Shown piece after piece: positions 63,627 to 64,000 of a stretch of 64,000 bases of DNA; within the stretch, counting starts at the first letter, position 1, and each line of letters opens with the position of its first letter. The notes beneath the pieces were generated by a model. The model worked only from the letters and a program-made list of their open reading frames with translations, was not told the origin of the DNA and ran no database searches. A program made the translations under genes and the position numbers. This stretch comes from Lysobacterales bacterium 63-13 (GTDB taxonomy: Bacteria; Pseudomonadota; Gammaproteobacteria; Xanthomonadales; Rhodanobacteraceae): assembly GCA_001899855.1 (NCBI GenBank), contig MKWR01000002.1, positions 124,001 through 188,000 on the forward strand, given 5' to 3'.

Positions 63627-64000
63627 TTGCACGCCATCCGATTCGATTTCCCGCCTTCTTCCTGGCCGTGGCCACGATCCTCGCCGCCTGTTCGGGCGGA
63701 GAGCGCAACGCGGCCTTGCCATCCAGCCTGCCGATTGCCGAGACCGTCAACGGCGAGCGCGTGCCGCAGGTATTGCTCGACGCGCTGGCGCGCGAACGCA
63801 AGCTCGATCTGGCCGTTGCAGAGCAGCGCGCGGCGGCGATCAGCGAGTTGACCGATTACATCCTGCTCGATCAGGTATCGCGGGCCGAGGACTACGCCAA
63901 GGACCCGCAGTTTGCCGCGCAAGTGGAGTTGAACCGCTTGCAGGGCAATGCCAATGCCACGATGAGCAGGTTCCGCAGCACCACGCAAGTCGATGACAGC
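63623..64000 (+). CDS. Parvulin-type peptidyl-prolyl isomerase lipoprotein, truncated
   Basis: The frame from ATG 63623 is open to the window edge (126 codons). A lipoprotein signal with LAAC (Cys about residue 22) is followed by VNGERVPQVLLDALARERKLDL, the SurA-N/PpiC helical start. No catalytic rotamase domain is visible because the gene continues beyond the window. Translation overlaps bolA by four bases (ATGA). Confidence 0.75.
   Translation, partial: MIARHPIRFPAFFLAVATILAACSGGERNAALPSSLPIAETVNGERVPQVLLDALARERKLDLAVAEQRAAAISELTDYILLDQVSRAEDYAKDPQFAAQVELNRLQGNANATMSRFRSTTQVDDS

Overview
The window is a gene-dense, high-GC chromosomal segment from a gammaproteobacterium. The best fit is the Lysobacterales/Xanthomonadales branch, perhaps a Rhodanobacteraceae-like genus. 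This rests on the E. coli-like SerA, the Kdo kinase KdkA, the rpsP-rimM-trmD-rplS and rpsF-rpsR-rplI-dnaB-alr-radA blocks, short class I IlvC, GGGAATC-type intergenic repeats and an orphan LysR-ArsC pair. The taxonomic placement is inference. I found no rRNA, tRNA, CRISPR array, prophage or insertion sequence. Most of the DNA is core metabolism and housekeeping, with a few lineage-specific envelope genes.

Layout: 1-2231 holds the end of a DbpA-type RNA helicase, a small membrane protein, a CpcT/CpeT-like lipoprotein and a CsaA-like tRNA-binding protein. From 2394 to 13434 lies the main feature: a leader peptide with a Val/Ile/Leu run and a strong intrinsic terminator, followed by leuA-ilvE-leuC-leuD-leuB-ilvD-ilvC-ilvB-ilvN. 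Six of the nine genes start within four bases of, or overlap, their upstream neighbour. Together they encode the valine and leucine pathways and the shared isoleucine steps; threonine deaminase is absent. From 13451 to 22391 come a PDZ lipoprotein, an EamA transporter, a ChaC-like cyclotransferase, a three-gene sugar-envelope cassette (UDP-xylose synthase, DPM1-like glycosyltransferase, large polytopic membrane protein), a DUF4139 protein and a TRIC-like channel.

From 22385 to 29638: serA diverges from a D-2-hydroxyglutarate dehydrogenase-like oxidase, which probably recycles a SerA by-product. Then come trxC with two small cysteine-rich neighbours, a RIO1-type kinase, a glutaminyl cyclase, a 33-residue lysine-rich protein and trhO. 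From 29654 to 38910: mfd, a GNAT protein and a heptosyltransferase-like GT9 on the minus strand; kdkA, an MBL-fold hydrolase and moaA-moaC-moaD-moaE on the plus strand. From 39047 to 42131: a desaturase, a small secreted protein and a DUF4124-metallopeptidase fusion.

From 42288 to 54441 are the translation, replication and secretion genes: rpsF-rpsR-rplI, dnaB-alr-radA, a CcsA-like protein divergent from ffh, rpsP-rimM-trmD-rplS, a 48-bp tandem repeat block, and htpG. From 54558 to the end: a methionine/glutamine transaminase with an omega-amidase, arsC-lysR on the other strand, a CsgG-like secreted protein, rluB-scpB-scpA on the minus strand, and yciI-bolA plus the start of a parvulin-type lipoprotein running off the right edge.

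The items most worth a second look are the attenuator and nine-gene branched-chain operon, the UDP-xylose cassette, the 48-bp hairpin repeats, the long disordered tail of RluB and the peptidase fusion. Nothing here clearly forms a new defence or mobile system.
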